Positions 34,416 through 44,138 of a stretch of 62,291 nt of DNA are shown one piece after another. Origin of the DNA: Flavobacteriales bacterium. Its GTDB lineage: Bacteria > Bacteroidota > Bacteroidia > Flavobacteriales_G > Salibacteraceae. Under the pieces are notes generated by a model. That model worked only from the letters and a program-made list of their open reading frames with translations. It made no database searches and was not told the origin of the DNA. The DNA lies in contig JABMOM010000033.1 in NCBI GenBank assembly GCA_013204105.1, positions 1 to 62,291 on the forward strand. Direction: 5' to 3'. The position numbers and the translations under genes were made by a program. Every line of letters begins with the position of its first letter. Within the stretch, counting starts at the first letter, position 1.

Positions 34416-36646
34416 GAACGCCGTCGTTTTTCCTCTTCCTTTTATTGCTGTGGATAGTTACGGCGTGCAGTTCTGCTGACCAAGGGCAATCCGAACCAAG
34501 GACAGAAGTAGATTCGATCTTACAAAGCTTGAGCCTCGAGGAGAAGATCGGTCAAATGGCCCAGCTCAACGTCGAGGTATTTGTGAACCGAGAGGATGGC
34601 AAACTCCCCAATCCGATCCGCATGGACACGGCGAAACTGGTCGAGGCCATCCAAACGCGGGGCATTGGTTCTATCATGAACACCGCCGGACAGGCTTTAA
34701 CACTCAAAGACTGGCAGTACATAACCGAGACGATTGAGTACTACGCTGCCCCTGCGCAAGGGGGTAAGGTCCCTGTCATCTATGCCATCGACGCAGTGCA
34801 CGGAGCCAATTATGTGGCTGGATCTACGCTCTTTCCTCATCAATTGGCCATGGCCGCTACTTGGAACGACAGCCTCGTGAGACGGATGGGAGAAGTGACT
34901 GCGTTGGAATCGAGGGTTGCGGGTATCCCTTGGATTTTTTCACCCATTCTGGATGTAGCGCGACAGCCACTTTGGGTGCAATTCTTCCAAACCTTTGGCG
35001 AGGACAGCTATCTCACGCAACGCATGGGAACGGCACTCACCAAAGGATATCAGGAAAGCGAATGGCCTGTCGCCGCTTGTGCCAAACACTTTGTCGGCTA
35101 TGGCTTTCCCTTCACCGGCAAGGACAGAACCCCCGTTCAGATCGGAGAAAGGGCATTGCGCGAACTCCACCTACCTGCCTTCGAAGCTTCGATCCACCAA
35201 GGCCTTAGGTCCATCATGATCGGGTCGAACGAACTGGACGGCGTACCCATGTTGGCAAATGAATACTGGGTGCAAGAAGTCTTGCGGGAGGAAATTGGAT
35301 TCGATGGCGTCCTCCTTTCAGATTGGGCAGATGTAGCCCATTTGTCGGATTGGCATCGCGTTGCAAAAGATACCCTGGAGGCAACGCGCATGGCGATCGA
35401 AGCCGGCTTGGACATGGCCATGATTCCCAATGATTATTCCTTTTGCGACGATCTACTTCAATTGATAAAGGACGGGACCGTCAGCGAATTCCGGATAGAT
35501 GCTTCGGTGCGGCGGATCTTGCAATTGAAGTGGGACATGGGATTGTTCGATGAAATGAAACGCCCAAATCCAGATGCATTTGCTTCGACTGAACACAGCG
35601 AGGCGGCCTACGAAGCGGCGGTGGAGGGCATCACCTTGCTGAAGAACGAAAACGACATACTGCCACTAGATCCAGCGGAGCACATCTTCCTCACCGGTCC
35701 AACGGCGCATAGTTTGGCGCACTTGAATGGATCTTGGTCGCGCACCTGGCAGGGCACGGATACTGTAATCGGCAAAGAAGGGCACCCAAGAGTTTATGAA
35801 GCCATGCGGGCTTTTAGCCCTGACCTGATCTATCTAGAAGGTTCGAGCGTCGAAGAGGTGGGAGATCTCGATCGAGTGCATTCTCAGGCCAAGGCGTCAT
35901 CGGTTATTGTGCTCTGTTTGGGGGAGACTCCAGCGACGGAAAAACCAGGCGATCGACGTGACTTGACCATTTCCGATGCACAATTGGCATTGGCGGATGC
36001 AGTGCTCGACCTCGGTAAACCGGTGGTCCTGGTATTGCTTCAAGACCGCCCTCAGATCATCGTTGAAATTGCCGATCGATGCGCCGCGGTGGTCATGGCT
36101 TACCGTCCGGGCAATGAAGGAGGCAGGGTCTTGGCCGACCTCTTGTTTGGCGAGCGTAATTTCTCGGGTCGACTGCCTTTTACCTACCCGTCGTCCGTAA
36201 ACGATTTGATGACCTACGACCACAAATTCGCCGAGACCATTGGGCCTGATTGGGGACCGACAGGCTTTCAGCCGCAGTGGGAATTTGGGCACGGATTGAG
36301 TTATACCACATTTGGATACGAGGGACTGTCGCTGAATAAAGAAGCGTATTCCATCGAGGATACCATGCGTGTTTCCATCCGTGTCAAGAACGCGGGAGGG
36401 CGAGAAGGGAACGAGGTTGTTCAGGTCTACGTGAGTGATGAAATTGCGAGTATTACGCCATCTATTAAGCGTTTGAGGGAGTTTAAGAAAATCCGACTTC
36501 AAGCAGATGCGGAGCGGACGGTACACTTTTCAATCCCGATAAGCGCGCTGGCATTTGTTGGGTTGAACAATGAGTGGACCATCGAACCAGGTTGGTTTAC
36601 CCTGAAGGTTGGAAGCTTGGAGGAGCGCTTCGAGGTCATCGATTGA
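34412..36646 (+). CDS. GH3 beta-glucosidase lipoprotein
   Basis: A 744-residue lipoprotein (signal peptide ending WIVTAC, lipid Cys19). The N-terminal TIM-like domain has PVIYAIDAVHGANYV and CAKHFVGYG (the KHF motif) and the nucleophile in GVLLSDW, Asp ~304. The second alpha/beta domain and a C-terminal fibronectin-like domain (YSIEDTMRVSIRVKNAGGREGNEVVQVYV) complete the BglX-type layout. It should cleave beta-linked gluco-oligosaccharides to glucose. ATG overlaps the symporter stop (ATGA), so the four genes are translationally coupled. Confidence 0.94.
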   Translation: MRTPSFFLFLLLLWIVTACSSADQGQSEPRTEVDSILQSLSLEEKIGQMAQLNVEVFVNREDGKLPNPIRMDTAKLVEAIQTRGIGSIMNTAGQALTLKDWQYITETIEYYAAPAQGGKVPVIYAIDAVHGANYVAGSTLFPHQLAMAATWNDSLVRRMGEVTALESRVAGIPWIFSPILDVARQPLWVQFFQTFGEDSYLTQRMGTALTKGYQESEWPVAACAKHFVGYGFPFTGKDRTPVQIGERALRELHLPAFEASIHQGLRSIMIGSNELDGVPMLANEYWVQEVLREEIGFDGVLLSDWADVAHLSDWHRVAKDTLEATRMAIEAGLDMAMIPNDYSFCDDLLQLIKDGTVSEFRIDASVRRILQLKWDMGLFDEMKRPNPDAFASTEHSEAAYEAAVEGITLLKNENDILPLDPAEHIFLTGPTAHSLAHLNGSWSRTWQGTDTVIGKEGHPRVYEAMRAFSPDLIYLEGSSVEEVGDLDRVHSQAKASSVIVLCLGETPATEKPGDRRDLTISDAQLALADAVLDLGKPVVLVLLQDRPQIIVEIADRCAAVVMAYRPGNEGGRVLADLLFGERNFSGRLPFTYPSSVNDLMTYDHKFAETIGPDWGPTGFQPQWEFGHGLSYTTFGYEGLSLNKEAYSIEDTMRVSIRVKNAGGREGNEVVQVYVSDEIASITPSIKRLREFKKIRLQADAERTVHFSIPISALAFVGLNNEWTIEPGWFTLKVGSLEERFEVID

Positions 36647-36733
36647 GAGCAAATGATCTAAGCCTGAATCCCATTTAGAATACGGCCTACACTAAACCAT
36701 GGAAATCCACGTCTTTTGTCCAAACACCTCACC

Positions 36734-36985
36734 ATGCGCTTTTTACCCCTCCTCGTAATCACGGTTTTCCTCTCTATCTCTTGCAACAAAGACGATTGCA
36801 CCCGACCAGACCAATGTTCGGAAATTCCAGAAGCGGGTCCTTGTGAGGCGTACATTCCAGCCTATTATTATGACAAAGAGGACGGAAAATGCAAGGAGTT
36901 CATCTACGGCGGTTGCGGTGGCAATGTGCCGTATGAAACCCTTGAGGCTTGTTGGGAATGTGAGTGTGATAAGAGGTTGGAGTGA
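36734..36985 (+). CDS. Kunitz/BPTI-domain lipoprotein
   Basis: An 83-residue protein with lipobox (VFLSISC, lipid Cys17) and one Kunitz domain from ~22. The cysteine spacing C-x8-C-x15-C-x7-C matches BPTI exactly (Cys28, 37, 53, 61) with the conserved YGGCGGN, but the gap to the fifth cysteine is one residue shorter (x11) and the end reads CWECEC. The P1 position, following the second domain cysteine, is Glu (GPCEAY), not the basic residue of trypsin inhibitors. It may be a surface protease inhibitor. The ATG at 36734 starts the signal peptide. It stands alone, 87 bases after GH3. Confidence 0.82.
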   Translation: MRFLPLLVITVFLSISCNKDDCTRPDQCSEIPEAGPCEAYIPAYYYDKEDGKCKEFIYGGCGGNVPYETLEACWECECDKRLE

Positions 36986-37013
36986 GGGGCTAGGGGCTAG
37001 AGGGGTGTTTTGA

Positions 37014-37559
37014 TTACTTCGCTTCGTTGAAGGCTTCTTTTATCAGTCCGATTAATTCATCATCTACTTGTTTGGCATCTGTGAGTTGTACTCGGTGCGT
37101 GCACATAGCGCCGAAGGGGCCGGAGGCTTCCAATCTGCCTTCGATGGGTCGGTTGTTGAATTTCAGGCCTAGGTCTACTCGGGTTTTTGTGGTGGCTTGG
37201 ATGAGGGCGAATTGACGCTTTCGGCGTACGCTAACACTTTTCACCTTGGGCGCCACTTCTACTTCGCTTCCGAAACCTTCAATTCTTTTCATGAGTGCAT
37301 CATAGATCGGTTTAAGCTCCGGCCTGTCCTTGTATTGTTCCGAGACCAAGTCTACTTGTTCGGCCACGGAGGCTGCATCTGCTTCTCTCGCCTTCATGGC
37401 TACTAGGTTGGCGTAGCCGTGACCAATATCCAAGGTTTCTTTGAGCCATTTAACCATCTCGCCGTGCTTGGCGAAACCGCTGTTTTTGGCCATTTGAATG
37501 AGTTCATCGAAATTCTTTCCGGTAAGCTCCTCGAGGTTTTGGATCATTTTCTCTGACAT
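37014..37559 (-). CDS. DUF4287 / DUF5655 protein
   Basis: A 181-residue cytoplasmic protein. The N-terminal ~65 residues match DUF4287 (ELTGKNFDELIQMAKNSGFAKHGEMVKWLKETLDIGHGYANLVA) and the C-terminal ~100 match DUF5655 (YDALMKRIEGFG...QFALIQATTKTRVDLGLKFNNRP). The pairing is known in Bacteria but the role is not. It is divergent from mfd, with only 100 bases between starts. Confidence 0.85.
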   Translation of the reverse strand: MSEKMIQNLEELTGKNFDELIQMAKNSGFAKHGEMVKWLKETLDIGHGYANLVAMKAREADAASVAEQVDLVSEQYKDRPELKPIYDALMKRIEGFGSEVEVAPKVKSVSVRRKRQFALIQATTKTRVDLGLKFNNRPIEGRLEASGPFGAMCTHRVQLTDAKQVDDELIGLIKEAFNEAK

Positions 37560-37659
37560 GGCATCTGGGTTTAATAGGGATGAAACTTCGGACGAAGACA
37601 GAGCTAATTTCGGATTTTTCGCTTAAACCTTATTCTACCTTCGCGGTTCGATTGATCTC

Positions 37660-40600
37660 GTGGGAATAGATGATCTGAAGAAACAGTTTGAAAAGAGTCC
37701 GCAAATTGCCCAATTTGACCTCGGACCCGGGCTAGCTACGTCCGTTCGTCACCGATTGAAGGGCGTTGCCGGCTCTGCCCTCAGCTTTATCGCCGCCGCG
37801 GCGTTTAAGAAACACCACGTCCATCACCTCTTGGTGCTCAACGACCGGGAAGAGGCTGCCTACTTTTACAACGACCTCCAAAACCTCATTTCACCCAATC
37901 GGGTCTTCTTCTTTCCGCACAGCGAAAAGTTGCCCTACGAGCACCACGACCCGGACGACGAACACTTTACCGGTAAGAAAAGTGAAGGAGAGAGCGGCCT
38001 AATGCGCGCCGAAGTGCTGAGTGCCGTCAATACGCGCAAGCGGCATTTTGTGATCGTGAGCTATGCCGAAGCCTTGTCTGAAAAGGTGGTCACCAAACAA
38101 AGCCTGGTCAAGAACACACTCACCATTCAAGTGGGCGATGGTCTGTCTCAAGAATTCATCAATGAAATGATGGAGGAGCTGGAGTTTGAGCGCACTGATT
38201 ATGTCTACGAACCCGGCCAGTTCGCCATCCGTGGTGGTATCGTTGACATTTGGAGCTTCTCCAACGAGCGCCCGTTCCGCGTAGAGTTGTTTGGAGAAGA
38301 AGTAGACAGCTTGAGGACCTTCGACCCGGTGACCCAATTGAGCGTCAAGGACCACGGCCACCTCAGCATCATTCCTGATGTACAGAAGCAAGCCATGAAG
38401 GAAGTCCGACAGTCTTTCCTAGAATACTTGCCGGACGATACCGCCATCTGGTTGAAGAATTTCGAACTCATCCAAGAGCACGTTGAGAAGGCTTTCGACA
38501 GGGCACAAGTGAAGTTTGATGGCTTGAAGAGTTCGGTGAAGCAATTGCCACCCGACGAGATTTACCTGAGTGAGGAGCGCTACCTCGACGAGCTGTCCAA
38601 GTTTAGCGTGGTGGAGTTTGATCGGCCGAGCATCATCAAGGCCGATGTGGAGATTCGATTCAACCAGACACCGCAAGCGTCGTTCAACAAGAACTTCGAC
38701 TTGCTCATCAGCGACCTCACCAACCATACCCGCAACGGGTTCTACAACTACATCTTCGCTTCCAACCCCAAGCAAATCGCGCGGCTGCATCAGATCTTTG
38801 AAGACATCCTCACCAACCGCGAAACGGAGGAGAAGCCCTTTGACTTTGAAGGAATCAATACGGCAGTACACGAAGGCTTCATCGACCATGAATTGAAGCT
38901 CGTTTGCTATACGGATCACCAGCTTTTTGAGCGCTACCATCGCTATCGCCTCAAAGAAGGTTTCGCAGATGCCGAACGGCAGATTACGCTGAAAGAACTT
39001 ACCGACCTGCAGCCGGGAGACTACGTGGTGCACATTGATCATGGCGTTGGCCAGTATTCGGGCATCCAGAAGATTGAGGTCAATGGAAAGATGCAAGAAG
39101 CCATTCGCTTGATCTACTCTGGTGGCGATGTGCTCTACGTCAGCATCCATTCGCTGCACCGGATTTCGAAGTTTGTCGGAAAGGACGGCACGGCTCCTAA
39201 GATCAATAAGCTGGGGTCCAATGCATGGCAGAACCTGAAGAACAAGACCAAGAAAAAGGTCAAGGAGATCGCCTACGATTTGATCAAGTTGTATGCAGAA
39301 CGAAAGATGAAAGAAGGCTTTGCCTATCATCCGGACACCTACCTCCAAACCGAACTCGAGAGCTCTTTCATTTACGAAGACACCCCGGATCAAGAAAAAT
39401 CCACGGCAGCGATCAAAGCCGACATGGAGAAACCCTATCCAATGGATCGCTTGGTTTGCGGCGATGTGGGCTTTGGTAAAACAGAAGTGGCGATTCGCGC
39501 GGCGTTCAAGGCGGCTACGGATGGGAAGCAAGTGGCAGTGCTAGCGCCAACGACCATCCTGACCATGCAGCATGCCAAAACCTTCAAAGAGCGGCTCAAA
39601 GAATTTCCCGTTACGGTCGATTACATCAATCGTTTCCGGTCCGCAAAGCAGCAAAAGGATACGCTCCAGCGTCTGGCCGATGGTAAGATCGACATCCTTA
39701 TCGGCACACATCGATTGGTTAGCAAGGACGTCAAGTTCAAGGACCTTGGCTTGATGATCATTGATGAGGAGCAGAAATTTGGAGTGAGCGTAAAAGACAA
39801 GCTGAAGATGATGAAGGTAAACGTGGATACCCTCACCCTTACGGCAACTCCTATTCCACGGACCTTGCAATTCTCCTTGATGGGTGCGCGCGACTTGAGC
39901 ATCATCAATACTCCACCGCCAAACCGCTATCCAGTCCAGACCGAACTGCACACCTTCAACGAAGCCGTCATCAAGGATTCGATCTACGCAGAGCTAACCC
40001 GCAACGGCCAAGTGTTCTTCATTCACAACCGCATTCAAAACATCGGTGAGGTCTGCGCCATGATCAAGAAGATAGTCCCGGAAGCTAGCATCGAATTTGC
40101 CCATGGGCAATTGGAGGGGCATCAGCTGGAGGAAATCATGCTGCGCTTCATCGAAGGCGATTTTGACGTGTTGGTTTCAACTTCCATCATCGAAAGTGGC
40201 CTGGACATTCCAAATGCCAACACCATCATCATCAACCAAGCCCAAAACTTCGGATTGAGCGACCTGCACCAAATGCGAGGAAGGGTGGGAAGGAGCAACC
40301 GAAAGGCCTTTTGCTATTTGCTTTGCCCGCCCATGAGTTCGCTCACCAACGAAGCCAGAAAGCGCCTCACGGCCATCGAACAATTCAGCGAATTGGGAAG
40401 TGGATTCAGCATTGCCATGCGCGATCTGGACATTCGCGGGGCAGGTAATTTATTGGGAGGCGAGCAAAGCGGCTTCATCACCGACATCGGTTATGAGACA
40501 TACCAGAAGATCCTAGAAGAGGCGATGGAAGAATTGAAAGAGACCGAATTCAAGGGGCTGTTTGAAGAAGACAAGGACCGAGAATACGTCAAGGACTGCC

Positions 40601-41046
40601 AATTAGAAACGGACCTAGAAGTCCTGATTCCGGACGACTACATCAACAACATAACTGAGCGCATGAGCGTCTACCGCAAAATGGCCGAGGTAGACGATGA
40701 AGCCGGATTGGATCTGTTTACGAAGGGTTTAGAAGACCGATTTGGACCGATCACCCCGTCTGTGGAGCGACTGCTCAAATCCAAGCGCTTGATTTGGGCC
40801 GGCAAGGACATCGGCTTTGAAAAGGTGGTGTTCAAGAACAAGAAATTAATTTGCTACTTCTTACCCGATAAGGACTCCAAGTACTTCCAATCTCCCAAGT
40901 TTGAGAAGGTCTTGATGTTCGTCCAAAGCAATCCAAACCGAGTGCAACTCCGCGAAAAGAACGATCGTCTGAGTCTGGTTTTTACCAACATCAGCACATT
41001 GGAGAAGGCGATTGATACCTTGGAGGAGGTGTTGAAGTTGGGGTGA
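37660..41046 (+). CDS. mfd: Transcription-repair coupling factor
   Basis: A 1128-residue DNA translocase that removes stalled RNA polymerase and recruits UvrA. Order: UvrB-homology domains (~1-350), RNA polymerase interaction domain (GDYVVHIDHGVGQYSGIQ, ~452-470), RecG-like motor with Walker A GDVGFGKTEVAI (~600) and DEEQ (~703), helicase motifs to ~950, and the TRCF C-terminal domain. The start is GTG at 37660. The last 102 bases of the gene occur again, displaced, at 44211-44312. Confidence 0.96.
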   Translation: MGIDDLKKQFEKSPQIAQFDLGPGLATSVRHRLKGVAGSALSFIAAAAFKKHHVHHLLVLNDREEAAYFYNDLQNLISPNRVFFFPHSEKLPYEHHDPDDEHFTGKKSEGESGLMRAEVLSAVNTRKRHFVIVSYAEALSEKVVTKQSLVKNTLTIQVGDGLSQEFINEMMEELEFERTDYVYEPGQFAIRGGIVDIWSFSNERPFRVELFGEEVDSLRTFDPVTQLSVKDHGHLSIIPDVQKQAMKEVRQSFLEYLPDDTAIWLKNFELIQEHVEKAFDRAQVKFDGLKSSVKQLPPDEIYLSEERYLDELSKFSVVEFDRPSIIKADVEIRFNQTPQASFNKNFDLLISDLTNHTRNGFYNYIFASNPKQIARLHQIFEDILTNRETEEKPFDFEGINTAVHEGFIDHELKLVCYTDHQLFERYHRYRLKEGFADAERQITLKELTDLQPGDYVVHIDHGVGQYSGIQKIEVNGKMQEAIRLIYSGGDVLYVSIHSLHRISKFVGKDGTAPKINKLGSNAWQNLKNKTKKKVKEIAYDLIKLYAERKMKEGFAYHPDTYLQTELESSFIYEDTPDQEKSTAAIKADMEKPYPMDRLVCGDVGFGKTEVAIRAAFKAATDGKQVAVLAPTTILTMQHAKTFKERLKEFPVTVDYINRFRSAKQQKDTLQRLADGKIDILIGTHRLVSKDVKFKDLGLMIIDEEQKFGVSVKDKLKMMKVNVDTLTLTATPIPRTLQFSLMGARDLSIINTPPPNRYPVQTELHTFNEAVIKDSIYAELTRNGQVFFIHNRIQNIGEVCAMIKKIVPEASIEFAHGQLEGHQLEEIMLRFIEGDFDVLVSTSIIESGLDIPNANTIIINQAQNFGLSDLHQMRGRVGRSNRKAFCYLLCPPMSSLTNEARKRLTAIEQFSELGSGFSIAMRDLDIRGAGNLLGGEQSGFITDIGYETYQKILEEAMEELKETEFKGLFEEDKDREYVKDCQLETDLEVLIPDDYINNITERMSVYRKMAEVDDEAGLDLFTKGLEDRFGPITPSVERLLKSKRLIWAGKDIGFEKVVFKNKKLICYFLPDKDSKYFQSPKFEKVLMFVQSNPNRVQLREKNDRLSLVFTNISTLEKAIDTLEEVLKLG

Positions 41047-41083
41047 TTTAACGCTGCGCGTCAATTACTCTTTTTCTTCTTCT

Positions 41084-41464
41084 AACACTGTTCTTTTGGC
41101 TTGACCCAAAAGAACCAAAAGGTCAAGGCTTTGGAGACGGTTTCACTCCGCTTCCTTGTCTAGCCTAACCTCGGCCGAGTGATCTCCTTCGCATCCGCTT
41201 CGGAGCTTCTCGGTCTCGCTAAGGCTAGCCTGCGGTTCTCGCGAAACCGTCTCCAAGGCCGGTCAAGTTTTAAAGTTTAGAGCGGCCTTGGAAGCGTTGA
41301 GTGTTCTGATCGAAGTGAAGTCCTAGTAAGACCGGGCAGCTCCCGAGTGGGCGAGGGAGATCACCCGGCCGCACTTGGGCTTTAGGAAGAGTAGGTTGCT
41401 CAACGCTTCCGAAGCCTTGATTTTTTGCTTCTTTTTCATCAAGAAAAAAGAAGAAGAACCTTCA
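41084..41464. repeat. Large nested inverted-repeat region after mfd
   Basis: The 418-base gap holds no gene but strong structure. Element A: arms GGCTTTGGAGACGGTTTC (41127-41144) and GAAACCGTCTCCAAGGCC (41243-41260), one mismatch, with inner arms CTAGCCT/AGGCTAG. Element B: GGAAGCGTTGAG (41290-41301) and CTCAACGCTTCC (41399-41410), inner ACCGGG...CCCGG and CTCCC...GGGAG. A short stem CTTTTGG...CAAAAG precedes them and a CTTCTTTTT/AAAAAAGAAG stem follows. Confidence 0.75.
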
Positions 41465-44080
41465 TTACCTCATCAAACTAAAACTTCCCCGATATTCCTC
41501 CGCAACGCCGTCCTCATCGGTAAAGGACAGTACAAAAAAGTAAGTCCCCGCAGCGGATGGCTCGCCATTGACAAAGCCATCCCAAGCATGCGCTGCATGG
41601 CTTCCCTGATGCACGAGTTGCCCCCAACGGTTGTAGATGAATAAGGAGAGATCTGAGGTTTTGCAAAGCATATTGATGCGCAACACATCGTTGATGCCAT
41701 CTCCGTTTGGCGTGATCACGTTTGAAATTCCGGGCTTGCAACGCTCGGGACAGTAGCCTTTTCTAAAAAGTCGGATGCTGTCAGATGTCTTGCAAGCCTT
41801 TAGCGTGGCTTGAAGGATGAATAGACCCGAAGTGTCTAACTGCGCGCTTCCTTGCGCTATCCAGTGGTCTCCGGAGAACTCAACGCTCAAAGTGGAGTCG
41901 GTGGACGTTGTATTCCACAACCAAGTCTGGTTCTGCGAGGCAGTCTTGTCCAAATTGCGCAAGATCACTTCGGCTCCCGGACAGAGGAAGGTGTCGTTAC
42001 CAAGATCAACTTTTGGTTCACCGTTGAAGGTGACGTTGAACGCATCAAAGAGCGTGTCGCATTGGTTGAAGCTGAGTAGCCAATAGTTGCCGCTGGAATC
42101 AACCCGCAAGTCGGGGCCGGAGCTACTGTCGCTCCAGAGGTAGCTGATGCCATCGCTAAATGGGTTGAGCAAATAAAAAGGACGATCCAAGCAATAGATG
42201 CTGTCGTTGGGCAAGACTCCATCTGGTTGCGATAGAAAGGTGATGGATACCGAGTCGCTGTCAGAACCACAGGCGTTGGTGGCGGTGAGCTTGATTGTGG
42301 TGGTGTTCTGTTGCTCACTGGTGCTCGATATTCCTATAATCTTCACGCTGTCACCATTGCTCCATTGATAGCGTGTCCAAATGTTCTCATTGAAAATAGC
42401 AGGCACAAGGATCAAGCTGTCTGAACAGAGGTTGGTGTCATTTCCCAAGTCAACTTGAAGTGCCGCGGTGGCGGTTATTCTCACTGTGTCCGAATCAGCG
42501 CCACACCGGTTGGACACCACCAAGGTGAATGCTTGCGGCACATTCAGAGAGAGTTCTTCAGGCAAGACCCAAAGAATGGAATCCATGCTGCCCGTGTTCC
42601 AGAGGTAGTCCCCCGCAACTCCATTGGCTGAAAGTTTGACTGAATCCTCAGAATCGAGACAAAACTCTAGATCTAGCCCTAAATCAATTGCCGGTGGTTG
42701 TTCAATGCGGATGGTCTTGACTACGGTGTCGGTAACGGCCCCATTCTGTGCGATCAGCGTGATGGTGAATAGCCCTGTGTCTGTGAAAATGTGATAAGGC
42801 GATAAGTTGGTTGAAGTATCGTTGACACCGCTGGTTGGATCGCCAAAGTTCCAAAGTACCGAATCAATAAAATGATAATTCACCTTGAATTGCGAAGTGT
42901 CTCCTAGGCACCGTGAGCTGACCATGAAGTTTGTGGCGAAGAAATTACTTGGAAAATTCGGCACCACCTCACCTGCGTTTCTGCCATCTAAGTATACGGC
43001 ACTATCTTGATATCCGCATGCGAATCCTGAAGCATTAGGGTCGTTAATGACCGCCATGTACCCAATTGAGAATGCAGCGGCGCCAAAATTATTTCCGTAG
43101 ATTTTCCCATCCAATCCGTATTGCATTCCTTCCATGGTGGTAATAAGACCATTAGAAGATAAATAGATCGGAACCATGGAGGCTTGAATGGCAGCAGCGG
43201 TAGGTAAAGTAACATCAAATTGCAGAGGGCCTCCAGTATACAGCTTGGTGTCATCTGCTGAGAACTCTGCGCCATACGCGACACCTATGTCATTCATCAA
43301 TCGCAAGTTGGAGAGTTGACCCGTTGCGTTGTCAAAATCAAATATGGCTATGTCATCGCTGAAAGTATTTACGAACAAATGCCCCCGATGACTAAACCTA
43401 AGCTGGCCTTCGCAGCGGCCATATGACCCCATGTTCGGGCCCATGGAGGAAGTAACCGGAGATGTAGATACACCGCTCTCTGTGACCAAGAAGGCGTGAT
43501 ATTTGTTGCTTCCGCATTGCTGTACGATCACCCAATAGTCAATTCCGTTCCCATGGAGAGTCGCAGCTATTTTTTCAGATGTACTATCAATAAGCACTAT
43601 GTTCTTCATTCCAGAAACAACATCACCCACCCCTGATTGGAGTGACATATCAATAAGGTGATAAAACAAGCCTATATCAGAGGTGTTCCATATCTCAGCG
43701 TTATCAGTCGTGAAGACGAAGTAATGATCATTAGAATTTGGCCGCGGAACGGCTACTGTACTCTGTTCAGAACCGGCATCAGTGAATAATCCGGTGCCGT
43801 TTGGCATAAACGTATGATTGGCATTCCATATCGTATCATCTGAAAAATAGAACAATAGATCGCCAACGCTATCTGACATAGATGCAGCACCTCGATCGCT
43901 CGAACCTTGAGATTGTGTATTTGCTTGAGGACTCCCTTGAGTGAATTCAATCCCGGCTTTGAATCCAAAATAGCACCAGGACGTTTCTAGTTGAGCAACA
44001 CAAAGATTTGGAGAAAGGAAAACTAGTAATAAAAATAATGATCGGCGGGCTGGCCTCCTATTGTATGATAAAATACCCAT
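41465..44080 (-). CDS. T9SS type B exported surface protein (gliding-associated C-terminus)
   Basis: An ~871-residue secreted protein. A signal peptide (RRSLFLLLVFLSPNLCVAQ) is followed by a beta-propeller-like N-terminal half found in many Bacteroidetes giants, then PKD-like regions (CLGDTSQFKVNYHFIDSVLWNFGDPTSG) and repeated units of the form DLGNDTxLCxxS. The C-terminal ~90 residues (NVITPNGDGINDVLRI...LFIYNRWGQLVHQG...GTYFFVLSFTDEDG) are the CHU_C / T9SS type B sorting domain. Likely an adhesin or gliding-related surface protein. An ATG 21 bases upstream (44101) is an alternative start. Confidence 0.85.
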   Translation of the reverse strand: MGILSYNRRPARRSLFLLLVFLSPNLCVAQLETSWCYFGFKAGIEFTQGSPQANTQSQGSSDRGAASMSDSVGDLLFYFSDDTIWNANHTFMPNGTGLFTDAGSEQSTVAVPRPNSNDHYFVFTTDNAEIWNTSDIGLFYHLIDMSLQSGVGDVVSGMKNIVLIDSTSEKIAATLHGNGIDYWVIVQQCGSNKYHAFLVTESGVSTSPVTSSMGPNMGSYGRCEGQLRFSHRGHLFVNTFSDDIAIFDFDNATGQLSNLRLMNDIGVAYGAEFSADDTKLYTGGPLQFDVTLPTAAAIQASMVPIYLSSNGLITTMEGMQYGLDGKIYGNNFGAAAFSIGYMAVINDPNASGFACGYQDSAVYLDGRNAGEVVPNFPSNFFATNFMVSSRCLGDTSQFKVNYHFIDSVLWNFGDPTSGVNDTSTNLSPYHIFTDTGLFTITLIAQNGAVTDTVVKTIRIEQPPAIDLGLDLEFCLDSEDSVKLSANGVAGDYLWNTGSMDSILWVLPEELSLNVPQAFTLVVSNRCGADSDTVRITATAALQVDLGNDTNLCSDSLILVPAIFNENIWTRYQWSNGDSVKIIGISSTSEQQNTTTIKLTATNACGSDSDSVSITFLSQPDGVLPNDSIYCLDRPFYLLNPFSDGISYLWSDSSSGPDLRVDSSGNYWLLSFNQCDTLFDAFNVTFNGEPKVDLGNDTFLCPGAEVILRNLDKTASQNQTWLWNTTSTDSTLSVEFSGDHWIAQGSAQLDTSGLFILQATLKACKTSDSIRLFRKGYCPERCKPGISNVITPNGDGINDVLRINMLCKTSDLSLFIYNRWGQLVHQGSHAAHAWDGFVNGEPSAAGTYFFVLSFTDEDGVAEEYRGSFSLMR

Positions 44081-44138
44081 TAAGCGATTTACTATGATCA
44101 TTCAGCGTATAAAGATAAGCCCCTATGGATTTTAGATA

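Noticed and set aside
38419-39531. 370-codon ORF on the minus strand inside mfd
   Set aside because: Antisense to strongly conserved Mfd motifs and with no recognisable protein; a codon-bias shadow.
41084-41464. Possible tRNA or other named RNA gene
   Set aside because: Stem layout does not give a cloverleaf and no conserved tRNA arms are visible.
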